Part shown: one piece after another, positions 1-13,213 of the stretch
Layout of the letters: the number at the start of each line of letters is the position of its first letter
Numbering within the stretch: the first letter of the stretch is position 1
Source: Spirometra erinaceieuropaei
Lineage: Eukaryota > Platyhelminthes > Cestoda > Diphyllobothriidea > Diphyllobothriidae
Assembly: GCA_902702965.1 (NCBI GenBank)
Contig: CACRXP010000002.1
Coordinates: 442,872-506,871 of the forward strand
DNA: 64,000 nucleotides
Direction: 5' to 3'
The notes under the pieces: model-generated
Told to the model about the DNA's origin: nothing
Database searches by the model: none
What the model saw: the letters and a program-made list of their open reading frames with translations, nothing else
Translations under genes and position numbers: made by a program

Positions 1-735
1 TTGCGTATCTCAAGTCATTGAGTTTTTGCAGTGTCATCTTGGCGGCAAGTGGCCGTTCGTTGTCAGGAAGCAGAATTGGGCCACATCGATTCACTAGTGC
101 AGGTCTCACTTTTTCCATGCAAACCCCCACTTCTTCGAGTTGCTTGCAATAAACGTCTGATACAATGCCCTTATTTGCCTCCAGGAAGTTGAAATGGACA
201 GCACCGAAAGCAGACTACCAGTCGTCTTCTGCTGACGCAGATTCGGTTTAGGGGAAGGTTCGGGTGCTTTGTCACGAACAGTCTATAGTTCTGATCGCTT
301 ACGATCATCACAAAGAATCAACGGATCAATAAACAATCGTAAGCGCTTTGCAGAAATTGCATCAACCACACTTTAAAACGTTAAACTCTGTAATTTTCAT
401 TGACCTCATGCGGGACCCATTAATGGAGTTGTTCCGCCTCATCAATTCGCACCAAATGGCTGTACACCGTAACAATACTGACATCAAGTGCCTTAGACAT
501 TGTTCTAACCCTCTCACATGAGCTCTCCTCGACAATCACTCTTAAAAGCTCAACACTAAAGTGTGTGGCAGTCCTCTACCTTCTCCATCTTCAAAGCTTT
601 CATTACCACTAGAAAATTTTTGAAACCATCTTCGTACTGTACGACCACATGTGGAAGGTTGCTGCTCTGTTGATATTAGGGGTTGTTTGGGAAGCATTAT
701 GACCGAGTCTGAATTAATGTAAGAAAAGTGCATAT
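1..735 (-). mobile_element. Decayed mariner (DD34D) transposase, cut by window edge
   Basis: Read on the minus strand, this stretch gives mariner/SETMAR-type transposase in several frames. The N-terminal part (733-542) has the helix-turn-helix signature TVRRWFQKFSSGNESFEDGE. Next comes a VIVEE...TVYSHL segment, then WVPHEVNEN near 420-395, the mariner WVPHEL box. DDRKRSEL (about 310-285) corresponds to the region after the first catalytic aspartate, where the usual GDEKW is not intact. LVNRCGPILLPDNERPLAAK (about 100-35) carries the second catalytic Asp in the family's DNxRPH context, with the final His lost. Stop codons and at least two frame changes show it is inactive. The C-terminus with the third Asp lies beyond position 1. 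The family transposes by cut-and-paste into TA sites. I could not identify a terminal inverted repeat to the right of 735. The family call is firm; the subfamily is not determined. Confidence 0.85.
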
Positions 736-899
736 ATATCTTTTTTCTGTCCTCACTACTGAATTTTCCTCCGAAAAAAATTATTAGAGAATTATTAAAG
801 ACTGTGTATATATGAATAAACTCGTAAAATTTTTTGTAAAATGCTTTATAAAATGGCGATTAATTTTAGCTTTTAAAAGCGAGCCAGAAAATCGGTCAG

Positions 900-1330
900 T
901 ATTTTTCAAACGGCATTGTAATAACATGGAGTTTCATGATTTGTTGTGCATGGCAAGTGCCCCGCATTCTGTTTAAAACCCCTAAGGCAATTATCACTCT
1001 CGATTGAAAACAAAATTATGCGGCATCTGGAAACCTAAGGATACCATTTATTCAAGGACACAACATTGAAGAAGTAATCTCCTATCAGCTGAATAAAAGA
1101 AAGAGCATTCTACGCATATTTTCTGTAAGATATATTGGACCCTATAAGGTGACCTAAAATTAATGAGAAAATCATATCACTTTTTAGCTCTTTTTACTGG
1201 ATGTAGTTTTTCCGGATGACTGAACTAAGACTCGACAAAAGTTCAACATTCTGGCGTGACAGCAATATTTTGCGATTATACCAAGAGGTAATCAATATAA
1301 AAACTCTCCTTAGGTAATACTTTCGAATCA
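900..1330. repeat. Ancient foldback-element half (center plus right arm)
   Basis: The part from about 1085 to 1330 follows the right arm of the foldback family seen at 27928-28919, in the same order: a TGCATATTTTCTGTAAGATATA-like block, AATGAGAAAATCAT, a TTTTT...GTAGTTTTTCC block, and an ACATTCTGGCGTGACAG block that replaces the family's CACCCTGAGGTAACTGG. Similarity is weak and no terminal repeat is recognisable, so the limits are approximate. It is probably a very old relic. Confidence 0.4.
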
Positions 1331-4300
1331 AGACTCTATCAGAATCCCGGGCCAGATAGCCCGTTTAAAAGTTTGCTCTAAGTTAATGAAAAGCGCAAAG
1401 CAACAAAATTTGTCAATATGGTTGTGGAAAACTGCTCATTCCACTCTTATTTTAAAAAACAACAACCAGTTATTTTGACGACGGACAAAATTAGTTAACC
1501 AATATTGTAAACCATAAAGGCTGCCACGAACGCTGGTGTATAATATATTTCGATTCTCGAACTCATTTACGTAAAGAGTTCCTAGGGTCTTTTGCTCAGA
1601 GGCCTATCTCTTTGATTTCGTTCATTTTTGTGGGAATATTAGAAAATTCGTTCACATGACCGTTCGAAATATAAATTTTGTACGCATCAAATTCAGGGAA
1701 ATAATGAAACTAAAATCATGTGGCGTTTTGGATTTAAAAAAGGTATCAGGTAATCATGCTGTCAAGATGTCAGCAAAATTGTTAGTTTTATGTCTCACAA
1801 ATTCTGTAAAAGCTGTATAAACAACCTGTGTTTTCTTTCACACTGTTTTTCGACTGTGAGAAACATCCTATCTACACACTTAGATATAAGCAACTTAGCA
1901 AACATAGGTCAGCATAAAAATAACGGCTTAGACGAAGAAACTGGCAATTATATTTTCGTCGGGCAACTTTACTCGTATATTAATAAATTTTCATAGACCA
2001 AGAGAGAGAATTTCTCACACCAGGTGGAGTCAATGAAGCTTTAAACTTCTCTCCGACAAATCACTCAACCGTCATGTTTAGTAGGATTGTACTCTCGTCC
2101 TCATTCGTTGCAGAATCTGGAGACCGACTTTTGTAACTCTTACGGCTAATTTTTCTTTAAATCACTTCTGAACGAATGATGCCAGAAAAGTAAGGTTGGT
2201 AATGTTGAATGCATTATTTCCCACTTTCGCCTTATGGATTATTAAAAACATCCTTTCAACTATTTATTTAAAGTGCCAACACATGCGAAAATTTGTCTGG
2301 AGGCTGGTAAAATAAGAAGGACAGAAGTTCACACAAAGGCTTTTCTTTTTAGACTATATGTTCATGCTGATTACAGGTGTTTCTTAAAACAAATGCTTCC
2401 TCTGAATTCCTTTTGCGTTCAAATTTCTGGCCATCAGTATGTGCTTAGAGTTGACGAATTGACGGACACTTCGCAAATTGAAAATTACAAATTATGTGAT
2501 ATTACGAAATCGACTAACCGGAGGAATAATTTTCCACCACCATGTTTCGGCGCGCCGGCCTTCAATGTCTGCTGACCGTCCTTTTTGCTGATGTGTTTAA
2601 CTAAAACAATTACCAGTTGTTCAGTGTGCATGTTTTTTGGTAAACTGTGATGACTGAATACATATCTTCCGTGATAACTTATGAAAAAGACACAAAAACC
2701 TACTTCGTATATTACTTTTGTACGAAATTACTTCTATAAATAAAGAGTTTGAAAGTCAGGAGAAGTTTGGTTGTGGAACGTCTCCCGAACAGAAAATGCA
2801 TCTTTTTTTGTTAGTAAAGCCTCCAAACTACACTCTCTGGCTTTCGCCAGAAGAAACTCCTCATAACTGTACATGCTTATATAAAGGGTCAGTCTGTCGC
2901 TTGTAGACTAATGAGTAACCAGTGAGCAACACTGGTAAGCAAAGAGACACCAAGCTACGTAAATAATTCTGCCTATGATACGGTCGGTTTTCTAGTTAAA
3001 TGTTTTTTGAGATCCGAGGCCTTCTCTCCTCTCACAGATAACAACTCGAGAATACCTGGTTATGTTGCTTACGCTTATCCCTTATATTAACTATTACAAA
3101 ATGTGCACGGGTTCTAACTACAGCAGAGGAAATAAGCCCCGTTTTACCGCCTTTTCCTAACTATTATTTCCACAAGCAGCTGACATCATGCCTCTTTTGA
3201 CACCTGCGTGCTAGAAAGCAGCAACGTATGCGGTCTTGCAATCCCATGCGATCAGTTACCGATATTTGTTTAAGTGGTCTTTTTTGTAGGAAAACCGTAA
3301 CTTTCGATTACGATCGCAAATGAACAACCCTCGGCTTTCCTCAAGCCACACCACAGTTTTTAAAATTCAGAAAGTCCGATTAGATCGGGTCCCATCGCGA
3401 CACGAACATTATCATCCAGTACGGTAGCAGCTATGGCAAATCATCTGTCCACGCAGCTGGGCGTTTTCATTTCACAAGAAGGATGGCAATTTAATAATGC
3501 CAAAGATTGTTTTATGTCCTTACCTCGCGCATGCACATGTACTTATCAATCCTATGTAGGACTAAAATATGCACCATAAAGTGCAAAAGATAATGAATAG
3601 ACAGATGAAAAAGTATGCTAGGATATCAGCACCTACAATAAAGTACAAAGTATGCGGTCAATCCAGTTGAATACAGCTTCACTTAGCTCAGAAGGCCACA
3701 CTTTGGACATATGCGTTGTACCCACAGACGATTATTTCAATTCACGTCTAAAGCACGCAAATTTGGATCTAATCTAACAAAGTATATTGATTGCATGGAT
3801 AATGCTACGTATAATGGATGTTCGAAATAATGTTTAGGAAGCTCACGTTGCACAATAGACCAACGAATTTCGCCATGTTTCAGAAATCAAAAATGTAATT
3901 CGACAAATTTAATTTGCATGCCGCTGTTGTCAGTTACCTCTTGTTTTAATCCAGCAAAGTTACTACATCTGAACCAACAATTCTGTAACAATTTTGGAAA
4001 CGTTTTGGGCACGATAAGTTTTTCTGCATATCGTGAGACTGCGCTTCAAGGGTTCTGGCCAAATTCCTAGGGTAACCACCTCATGCGCTCGTGATGGACA
4101 CTTATTATGGAAAAACGTATCTCAGAAACGCAAGATCCCAGACCCGCTAGGAAAAAAAGACACAATAATTTTTGCCCATTTTAAAATATTTCTGGGAAGT
4201 GCTCTGCTAGTAACAAAAAATTTCTGTGCCCTGACAAAAGAAATCGCGATGAGTTGAAAAGTTCGTTAAGTTTATAGTGCTCTTGCAATATCATAAGCCT

Positions 4301-6590
4301 TTATTGGATCACACGGTCTTCTCCTTCGGAGTTATATTTTAAAATAAAATGTTTTATGTATCGGCTGATGGCTGAGCAAAGAAATATATGGCCTTATGTA
4401 TACCGTCTACTGTAAACTTCAAAATAGACCTGTCTCATGAAAAACAGCACGTATGAGCCTTGCTAATTAGGTAGTTTCCATAAAAACTATTGACCATTTT
4501 TAGCTCAACTCTGAGACGATTTTCACGTGACACATTCATTTAAATGCAATACTGTGGTCCGGTCGGCCGTCCTTTCGAAATGTTCGATTATGAAGATAAA
4601 GGTTTCAACTGTTAGCAAGTCCTTAGGATCAATTCTTCTACTGGGGAAGGTTGAGTAATTTACGGAATTATGGGATTAAATTCGAATAGAAGATAAATAT
4701 TTTTTCCATAAAAGAATCGACCGAAAAGAGTCCAAACCGAAGAAAATTTTTCAAGTGGCAAAAATCCTGATATATTTCAAAGTTATAAGTAGTTCCTAAG
4801 ATGGGCTTTACAAAGGACAAAACGTAAAAACCTGCATTAGAATTATCAGCAGAAAGACGCCTGTTTATGCTTTAAGTGACAGCATTAGCCATCAAAAAAC
4901 GATCCGTGAGATCACCGTAGCATACCTTCTAAAGGTTCCCTGCATCCTAACATATCGACTAATCTACTACCCTGACACGATGCCAGTCTACTCATGCACT
5001 GCCCAGTAAAGTCCAACAAAAGTAACCTACCTTATGAGACATGGTTCTGCCTCATATAGTTGTAAACCCGACAGATTCCACTGCCGTCAAAATAAAAAAA
5101 TAATAAATATATAAATAAATATTAAATGGTCAATAATTTTTTGACTGAGAGTGCAGATGGAAAAAAGAGCAATTTTGGCAAAACAAATAAAGGCACGGGC
5201 TAAGAAGAGATAACAATGGACAACCGAGTCAGAAAGCCCTGCTTTTAAAACGTTCGAGTCAACCGTGAAAACTTACTTTGCTAAATCCTCACCTGTGAAT
5301 ATGCAAAATATTCCGATTAAGGGAGGCTTTGATATTACCTGATGCATAAAACTAAATAACAGTTTTTCAGAAACGGGCTGTGACAGGTGTTGAATTGTTT
5401 CCATCCGCTTAACAGTGAGAAGATTGTCAGTACTTTATTTTCAATGTCAAAGCTGTGTAGAATTTTGCAAAATAGGCTAAACGGTCAAAACAAGTTGGGC
5501 GCACAAAGTCAGGGCTTAGTATCCATCTCAAGGTATTTGTCACTTGTCACTGGTTCGTGCGCTAGCGAAGCTACTTGAAGACAACTCTAGTACTTGACGA
5601 CTTCCCTCTCTCAAGTAGACTGCTAGGGATGATAAAATTCTGCTAAATAGAAAAAGAATAACTCCTAACACCAGCGGAATCACTTTGTTCCTTAATTAAG
5701 ATTTCGAGATTTTAATATGCTTGCAGTGCCATTTGGTTCCCTAAAGAGTGCGCCGGCCAGCTTTTTTTCTAATTTTCAGGGGCTTCGACCTATAATGTCG
5801 GATTGGGTATTCTCTGGCTCTTGAGGCTTGCTTCCTTCGTATAAAACTAACGTCAACAGGTGGTAGATTGACCTGCTGTCACTGCAAAAGTTCTCATGCT
5901 AGAACAAATAAAGAAAAATTGTTAGCCCGCAACCTCTCTGAACTTAAACCTCAGCATGCCGCTTGAAATCAAACTGGATATTCTGAACCGAAACGCGTCT
6001 TCTTCTACAGGTGCGCAGTTCTGGACGGGCCGTTTAATGAAAGCGTTAGTTTGCTCGGTATAGACTAATTTTTCAATGTTCATTTTTATAAGAGGTTTTC
6101 TGGGGAGATTCGAGCATATAAAATCCGCATATGATCTCATTTTATGCTCAAAAATATTAACCGACTCATCGGGCACGTTTTGCGCGTTGCGCTGGCTATA
6201 TATTTAGTAAAAAGCAGATCTGATGGTTTGCACGCCAAAAAGCGCTTTCCATAAATGATACTGAGCAACTCTGGCGATTAATGCGATGTTTAAAATAATA
6301 CTAGTAGGCTGACATCACAGAATGCCTTGTGATGCCAAATTCACTCAATGAAAAGGTAGACATTGAAGCATTGGTTTCTCTACAACCCACAAAATTGGAT
6401 TGTGCAAAAGGGCCTATTCTGAAAGTTTACATGTCATGAGGAGTTTTAATTTTCAAGGGACAGGAGCTTTTCCCCTAACTCTTTGAAAGCACATATTTAG
6501 CTTTAATCTTGTTAATCCCCTCAGAAATTAATGCTCTAACTTGGAGCCAATTAGTCGAAATTGGATATTGTATATTCCCGATCGAAACCG
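1331..6590. other. AT-rich stretch with no recognised gene
   Basis: The longest open frames here (100 codons at 2273-2575, 84 at 5922-6176 on the minus strand) have no family signature, no repeat structure and no clear splice context, and look like chance frames in AT-rich DNA. I recognised no transposase, RNA gene or tandem repeat. Some of it may be very old repeat material. Confidence 0.5.
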
Positions 6591-6594
6591 ACAG

Positions 6595-6880
6595 GGCAAC
6601 GGGCTCGTGGCCCAGTGATTGGAGGCGTGGACTTCTAACTAACAGGTGGCGAGTTCGAGCCCCGGGTGTTCCACAACTCAGGGTTGGGTATGACTGGCTG
6701 ACGACGGCTAATAAGCCGAAAATGGCCATTCCAGTCTCCCTTGTCTTCGTCGGTAATACCATTCTGCTTATAACATGCGCCGCTGTGCGGCTGCTGGTTG
6801 GGCTTGAGAGAGAGAGCCTGTAAGGCACAACGGAACGAGTGAATCCCGTAAGAACGATCGGTGAGCGTCCCCGGCCAAAA
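6595..6880 (+). repeat. tRNA-derived SINE, copy 1 (most complete)
   Basis: The head has RNA polymerase III internal promoter elements in tRNA spacing: an A-box-like TGGCCCAGTGATTGG at 6608-6622 and a B-box-like GAGTTCGAGCC at 6651-6661. A unique body follows (GGCTGACGACGGCTAATAAG, then CCAGTCTCCCTTGTCTTCGT), and a tail with GGCTGCTGGTTGGGC and AAGGCACAACGGAACGAG. The body recurs at 23968-24135 and the tail at 47280-47355, which shows a dispersed family. The overlapping open frames of about 104 and 117 codons on the two strands are by-products of the repeat, not genes. SINEs are non-coding and rely on a LINE for movement; no partner LINE was recognised here. Confidence 0.8.
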
Positions 6881-6993
6881 TGTAAGGTGTCATTTTGAAA
6901 GCTGATATGAAAACTTGAGCCGAACTTTGTCAGCCTCAGCAGACGAGCTGCATAATATTAATATTTTGTCAACAGGCCGCTATCGAATACATA

Positions 6994-7790
6994 CAGTAGA
7001 CATGTTACCTCATGAAGCTTCAGCCAACTTCTTTGGATGCGTTTCCAATTCCAAAAGATCGTTTTATTATGATTGTAATATCAGTTATCATTTCGCGCAA
7101 TGTCAGGATATTTCAGTCACGTCAGGATGCCGGCTTTCAAATGAGCTCCTCGTCGAGCGCCTGCGCAGACCACATTCTGTGAAAATGAGTGCCTAAGTAA
7201 GATTAAAACTTAGGCAATTCGGGGTTTTGGTACTACAAGCTGTGCATCTTTCATGCAGGGAAAATCGCATCTTTCCATTTGATACTAAAAAGGAAGACAT
7301 ATAGGACTCGTAAAATTTTGTAATGGATGTGGACCATGCTGTCCACTTAAAAGGCAGAAGTAATACGTTTTCTGATGCAATTCTGTACACTTGAACATTT
7401 CATGGCCCCCAAAAATGTCGTAATTAAAAACCTTCAAAAACCCAAAGACACTTCCTTTTTAAGTGCGAAACTTGAAGATTGTGTAATTGGATGTATAAAT
7501 TAAAAAGGAGGGATATTTTATGCATATTTTCTATAAAATATGCGTGACGTTTTAGCGGCACACAAATCAGCGGAAAAATCATGTTAATTTAGTAATTATT
7601 TTTGCGGAGTATGGTTTTAGCAGGTGGCCAGTAAGGAGTCTGCTCGAAAGCCGTCATCCTGACTTGACTAGAATATCTTAACATTATGCGATATGATGGG
7701 TGATCTCACAACCCTACCAAAGTGATCTTTCGGAATTGAAAACATATTCCGGAACTTTGGCTGACGCTTCCGGAGATAGCATATCAACTG
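6994..7790 (+). mobile_element. Older foldback/MITE copy with TA target duplication
   Basis: The left end reads CAGTAGACATGTTACCTCATG and the right end, reverse complemented, reads CAGTTGATATGCTATCTC. Each is flanked by TA. Inner blocks match the family order: TCAGGATGCCGGCTTTC in the left arm, GGGGTTTTGGTACTACAAGC in the center, and AAAGCCGTCATCCTGACTTG in the right arm. The element is about 797 bp, shorter than the young copies, and strongly diverged from them. It has no coding capacity; overlapping frames are chance. Confidence 0.75.
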
Positions 7791-8023
7791 TATCTTGCCT
7801 GACTTTATGGTGAGAGCACATTTATCTGCTGAAAGCCCAGACACAAATCTCACCGATATTCTGCCACCGCCCAAATTAGCTGCAGGGGTTTTGGCACGTT
7901 AATGAGCTCCCCAGCGTCCCCCGCGTGCTTTCTGGTAAATGCTCCATTTCGGAATTTGAATATTTCAATCTCCTCAGGAATCAATGTATTAGTGCCCTTT
8001 CTGTCAGTATGGAAGAATCATAT

Positions 8024-8984
8024 AACATAGATTTGCTTGTTCATGAAATGTCAACCGAAATTATGAAATGCGTCTTCGACTCTAAAAGATTACATAAGCA
8101 GGGTTGTAATATCGATCACCATGTAGCATGATCCTATAATAGTTTAGTCGGCTCTGGATGGCGGCATTCGAACGAACTTCTTTTCGGTTGCGTGCAAAAG
8201 GAAATCTGTAAAAGATGACTTCTTAAATAGTATGCAATTTCCTTACGGGCTTTCGATGCCTTTTTAAAATGTTAGCATATTTCAATGGAAATATGCACGA
8301 AAATCTTCATTCCTCCATATTTCTTCATGTTTTATGCTATAAAGAAGGATATAATTCAGTTTTGTAAAAACAGTTTCTAGTTATGCGATTTTTCAAGACT
8401 GCTAAATGCTCTTTCACAAAGCATCGGGTCTTTGCATCTAGTAGTGCTGCTCTTAGGGTTTACAGTATGGTTCAAATCCACTGTCAAATTTTATGAACAC
8501 CATATGGTCGTCCGTATGATTTTCCTTGTGCCGAAAATATACAGCCTATAGGTTGGAAGCCCTGAATGTGAAAGTAACGGCAGGTCGTGATCAAAATTAC
8601 TCGGTAGTCGAAAGAGTTTTTTAAAACCGAATTATATCATTTCTTCAAGTATAAAATTTGAAGAAGACGTACGTTTCTATCAAATGATTAAAAAGATGAA
8701 CATTTACTGCATATTTTCTATGAAATATAATTGAATTTATGAGGGCATCAAATATCAATGAAAAAATCATACTGATTTAGTAGTCATCTTTTAAAGAGTG
8801 TAGTTTCTCCAGGCGGCCGAAATTATGTTCTTTCAGAAGCCGGCATCCTGAAGTAACTGAATTATCGTGAGATCATACTATAGGGCGGTCAATTGTACAA
8901 CCCCACTTAAGTATTTTTTTAGAGTCGAAGACGCACTGCAGAATTTCAGTTAACATTTCATGAGCTAACACATGTATACTACTG
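8024..8984 (-). mobile_element. Older foldback/MITE copy
   Basis: The left end resembles the family terminus and continues TTCATGAAATGTCAACCGAA. The right end mirrors it with TTAACATTTCATGAGCTAAC and ends near ACTG at 8984. The middle carries GCCCTGAATG and GGCAGGTCG in the orientation opposite to the copies at 26592 and 27928. Arms are diverged but still pair over several hundred bases. Exact ends are uncertain by a few bases. Confidence 0.75.
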
Positions 8985-9984
8985 GCTGCTTGTTGGCAGG
9001 TCAGAAGTATCCCGCGATTACGCCGCTGAAGCCCATGGAGCTCTGCCCAACTTTTCATATAGACTTTTGGACTGAGCCTTCAAAAGTTTACTTTCCATTG
9101 GTATACTCTTGAATGACGCATTAATTTCTAAGGGGATTAAAAAACGGGAATTTCAAAACTGGAATATCTACCAGAAATCAAATGGGGAATGCTAAGGGAC
9201 ACACTGATGAGCCGATTATCAGAGAAATAATTTACTAAGTTTTCCATGCAAGTACTGTTAGTATGACAATAATATGCATCATATACAACGAGACTATTTG
9301 TTGTCTGAATACTGAAAAGCTAAATTATCCCAAAGAAGAAAGATAAAATCGTGATTATGAAATTTCATATTATATTTATTCGACTGCATACCATCCATTC
9401 ATCTGAATTGTGCTCGTTCAGTCGCGACGTTAGGTAATCACATCGTAATTGGTAAAATTCGAAGGGTCAAAATTGTCTGGCTAGTTATTCCGACGTCTTA
9501 ACGAACATAGAGTGAATATAACTGGTAAGAAAAAATTTTAAAATCTGCTATTATCGGAAAAAATACCTGATTTATTTTCAGCGACCCAGAGCAAAATCCT
9601 GTATAAATGGAACAATAAGAAAACCAGCTACAGGAAGTCACATAGCTAACAGGTTATTAACTGCGATTCTAAAATGCAAGCTCGGGTTCAGAGGATTGCT
9701 TAAATGAGGCTGTAGTATCGACTGCTGCGCCGAATAATCCAGAGATTTCTCATCCGCCACAAGATTTCGACTTTTCAATGACCATACTTGTAGCAGCCTA
9801 CAGAAATCAGACTCTTTAAAAAATGAGTATGTAAGTAGTAAACTTTTTTTGCCCTTATTTTCTACGTCAGCGAAAACTCAGATATATTTTACAGTAAGCA
9901 TCCCTAAAAACCTTTTTCTATTCCGTATGGGCGCGGACTCCACCGACTGCTGCGTTTGTATTTATGGTTTTCAAGCGACGAACT

Positions 9985-10465
9985 GTAATTTTTTATCAAA
10001 TATAATTACATATGCCTCTCTCTTATGAAAAAGATGCCATTGGGAATTCACAAAATTTTGCAATGTACTTGAAGCCCGTTGTACGCTTCGTGTGAAGATC
10101 TTATCAACAGACAGATTATATCATTTTTGTGGACATTCTGCGGACCTAATAAATACCCCAAAATCAAACTTTCTGACCCCAAATGATACCGTTTTTCCGA
10201 ATATAAAATTTTATTGATGTGATTTGCTGATGAAAATAATGGTTGGAAGTACATTTTCATCAATGCCTTCGATAAAACACCCTTGAATTAAAAGGGGTGT
10301 CCAAAATCGGTGGAAAATCTCCATATTACTTATGGACTTACTTTTCGGTGAGTCCGACTTCTGTAAGCCGCCGAAAAACTGTTCAATCAAAAGCTGGCAT
10401 CTTTGCCTAACTGAATTATCTTTGGATCGCACTGCCTGAGAGTCAGTATCACCGCCCAACCCAGG
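9985..10465 (+). repeat. Foldback-element right half, degraded
   Basis: The order of blocks is that of the family center plus right arm: a TTTTCAAG-like center, a degraded CAAAATTTTGCAATG block, and near the right side CAAAAGCTGGCATCTTTGCC followed by AACTGAATTATCTTTGGATC, equivalent to the family's GCCGACACCCTGAGGTAACTGGATCATTA. No left arm or clear terminus is seen. Confidence 0.4.
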
Positions 10466-11334
10466 TAGTCCTCTCTGTTGGGCTTCCTTTACAGAACAGA
10501 GGTTAATGCTGCCTGAGTTACGTCACTAACTGCTGCGTCCTTAAAATGCTCTCAAATAGAGCTCGGCTGTTGTTCTCGCCAACTGAACGCAAAGTTACAT
10601 ACCATGGGCTACTGTCGTCTTACCAAAATTCAAATATATAAAAGAGGATAGCAAGCAGAACCGGCGAGATATTTCACGCGAACTTCCAAAGGTTCTGTTG
10701 GTTCTGAATCGGATTTTCAGGCTTATTCGGTTAAGTATTTCTCTGCATGAAAACGTCTTTCGTTAATATCTTCATTTTGCACACGATATTCATAGAGATG
10801 TCGCTATTCTCTGGGTAATCGTCTGTATAGTCGATTGCCCGTGCAAATTACACTAAAGGAACATATTCTCTTGATTGCGTGTTGCTATTACAGTGCACAT
10901 TTCGCCCAGTTAAGCAGGCGGAGTCACATCATCTTTCTTGGTTATCTAGGGACCCTTTTCGTTACCTATGCAAGATCATATGCCTTATTTTAGATTTATA
11001 ACAGCAGTGCAAATTAGTCACCCAGCCATTAAAATCGTGCTAAAGTAGGTAAAGTGTTGCCCGTTCTGTTGCTAAATTATGCATAGGCTGAAAATAAACT
11101 GGACAAAGAAGAATTCCACTAGATAGCCGGACGATTAGTTGACCTAGACATGAACGATCAGTTTGCGCTTTTTCCAGCATATTTACATGCTCTCATCTAT
11201 CAGTTATCGGTAGGATGGAGCCAAAATTACCTACTGAATTTGGCACCCTGTTCGGGCACGAAATTAAATTCCTAAATTGGAACTTTTAAAAAATAAACCA
11301 CTCCGGTTTTTCTAAAGGTAGTGGGTTTGTTCAC
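10466..11334. other. Intergenic, nothing recognised
   Basis: I found no open frame with family character and no clear repeat. A short CTAACTGCTGCGTCC near 10530 resembles GACTGCTGCG at 9720 and 9948 and may be repeat debris. Confidence 0.4.
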
Positions 11335-11900
11335 CGGGCAGTGTCTCTCAATCTACGACTAACTGGTTGCCCAGCCTTTGCAGGGAGTTTGCCTAGCCTA
11401 AATGTAGGGCTGCGTGTCACCCTTCTGGATCTCTGCTCTCATCAGCAAACCATGCCTCTCGCAGCCTGGTGTACGCTGGCAGTTCTCTAGCGCCTAATTC
11501 CCTGCCGGTGGAGGCATTAGCGCTCCCGCTCGGTATACAGGCCCTGTGCATGGTTGCCCAGTAACTCATGTCATTTTCCTCCTTCTGACCCGTTATGGTG
11601 CTGTTGCTGGTTAAAATTCTGATCAGGTGTTCGTTGTGAACCGGGAGGTTTGATGGTATGCCTAGATGGGGGCCCGGTCGTGCCAGCCACCTGCGCCCAC
11701 CCCCACCTTCGATTTTCTTGGCTATGTCTTGACACCGGGCTCAGGTGGAGAGGAGGGGGTGCGGTAGATGCTGCGCAAGTCTGCTCTCGCTATAAATTAA
11801 TTCCCGTGCAATCCACCGTACCTGCTTCATCTTGCTGTAGAGCACACGGTGGATATCGTCGGCAACGAAGGTCGAACTGTCGTATTTATTCACCTCATGC
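11335..11900 (+). repeat. Dispersed 600-bp repeat R1, copy 1
   Basis: It shares an ordered series of blocks with 36450-37045: GGTTGCCCAGCCTTTG, a CTCGCAGCCT block, GGTATACAGGCCCTGTGCAT, CCAGCCACCTGCGCCCA, GACACCGGGCTCAGGTGG, GATGCTGCGCAAGTCTGC and GAGCACACGGTGGATATCGT. A partial third copy lies on the minus strand at 58870-59060. The 91-codon frame at 11650-11925 lies inside the repeat and its partial translation recurs in the other copies, so it is more likely repeat-derived than a host gene. The element class is unknown. Confidence 0.7.
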
Positions 11901-12040
11901 TTCCCCTAATGAAAAGTCAGTTTGAAAATTAGAGAAGGTTGTTTCGGTAGACCTCTTCCGTTTAAATTAATGCCCTCAGATATAGACACGCGCACAAATA
12001 GCTAATGGCAATTAGTAGCACAGGAATTTGCCTAAATATA

Positions 12041-12450
12041 AAGTAGATGTGTTAACTCATTAAACTGTCAACCAAAATTTCGAAATGCGCTCTCGTTTCG
12101 AAAGGATAAATTAAGTAGTGTTGTAAAACTAATCATGATGCAGCATAAATCTATAATGATCCAGTTACCTCAGGGTGTCGGCTTTCGAAAGAACTTATTT
12201 TCGGCTGCATGCAAGATCTATACTCTGCAAACTGACTACTTAATTAGCATGCAATTTTTTCACCACTTATCAATGCCCTTGAAAATTTAATTATATTTCA
12301 TGGAAAACATGCATAAAAATATTCATTCTTTTACTTATTCGGTAGAAAATCACGTCTTCTTCCAATTTCATGCTCAAAAGAAGAGTATAATTCGGTTTTA
12401 AAAAAGTTTTCTAATTCCCGAATAAGTTTGAACTCGACTACTACTAGTGT
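12041..12450. mobile_element. Foldback element, left arm only (young subfamily)
   Basis: It begins AAGTAGATGTGTTAACTCAT just after a TA, then follows the young-copy left arm closely (AACCAAAATTTCGAAATGCG, ATGATCCAGTTACCTCAGGG, TTCATGGAAAACATGCATAA, AGTATAATTCGGTTTTAAAA). Similarity fades in the center near 12430-12450 and no right arm follows, so it is a truncated copy. Confidence 0.85.
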
Positions 12451-13210
12451 ACATAAAAGTCATTCGAGCGCAGAATGCCATAGTGAGTTGGGAATATATT
12501 CTGTGTGAAAAGACTTCTTCAATCGCATTCTGAGCTAACAGTCAAAATGCTTAATGTCCGAGATGCTACCCAATGACCATTGTAATTCCCATCAACTCAC
12601 TTATGTCGTGTCGTTTCTAAATAACTTCGGAGGATTTTTTCCTGAGCACTGTTCAAAGTTAAGCTACCTGCTTGACTAGTTTTGCTTGGAGCAGGGACCG
12701 TATGCGATGACTTTATGGATTTTAACAAGTGAAATTTCATTCCCCACTCCCTTATCCTCCAGCTGCTTTTCCAAAGAAGATTTATTACCAGCGAAACAGC
12801 TACCAAAACATCCGCCTTGTTTTAACACCTGGAAAAACGTAAATAACCACGACTAGAGAATTATCTCCCTCTGATTGTAAACATTTTCCTGGGTGGCTGC
12901 CGAAAGCACCAATTTCCGGGATATTAGCGGGTTTTCCATCAGTCCCGGGGACTAGTCCATCTGGATTTTTCTAGATATTTGGCTTTCTCTTGTTAAAGAA
13001 GGCGGCCTTCTATCCGTTTTGCAAAAGAACAATGACCCAGCACACTCGTAATTTCATAAGTGTTTCCGCTCTTATAGTTGTTTTCGAAAATCACCCCTAA
13101 TCTGTACTAGTTGAATTACGTTGCAAATTTATGTACGCTGATTTGGACTAAGTAGCAGCCTCTTTGTAAAATTTGTTTAGCAAGTTTAACTACGAAGACA
13201 TTTTGTATGC
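12451..13210. other. Intergenic, nothing recognised
   Basis: A 69-codon minus-strand frame (12597-12806) has no recognisable motif. No repeat was identified by eye. Confidence 0.4.
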
Positions 13211-13213
13211 CAG

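Noticed and set aside
6595..6670. Functional tRNA gene
   Set aside because: A and B boxes are present, but the acceptor and anticodon stems do not pair cleanly and the sequence continues into a repeated SINE body.
6475..6828. Overlapping 117- and 104-codon ORFs on opposite strands as genes
   Set aside because: Both lie in the tRNA-derived SINE and parts of their translations recur at the 23968 copy.
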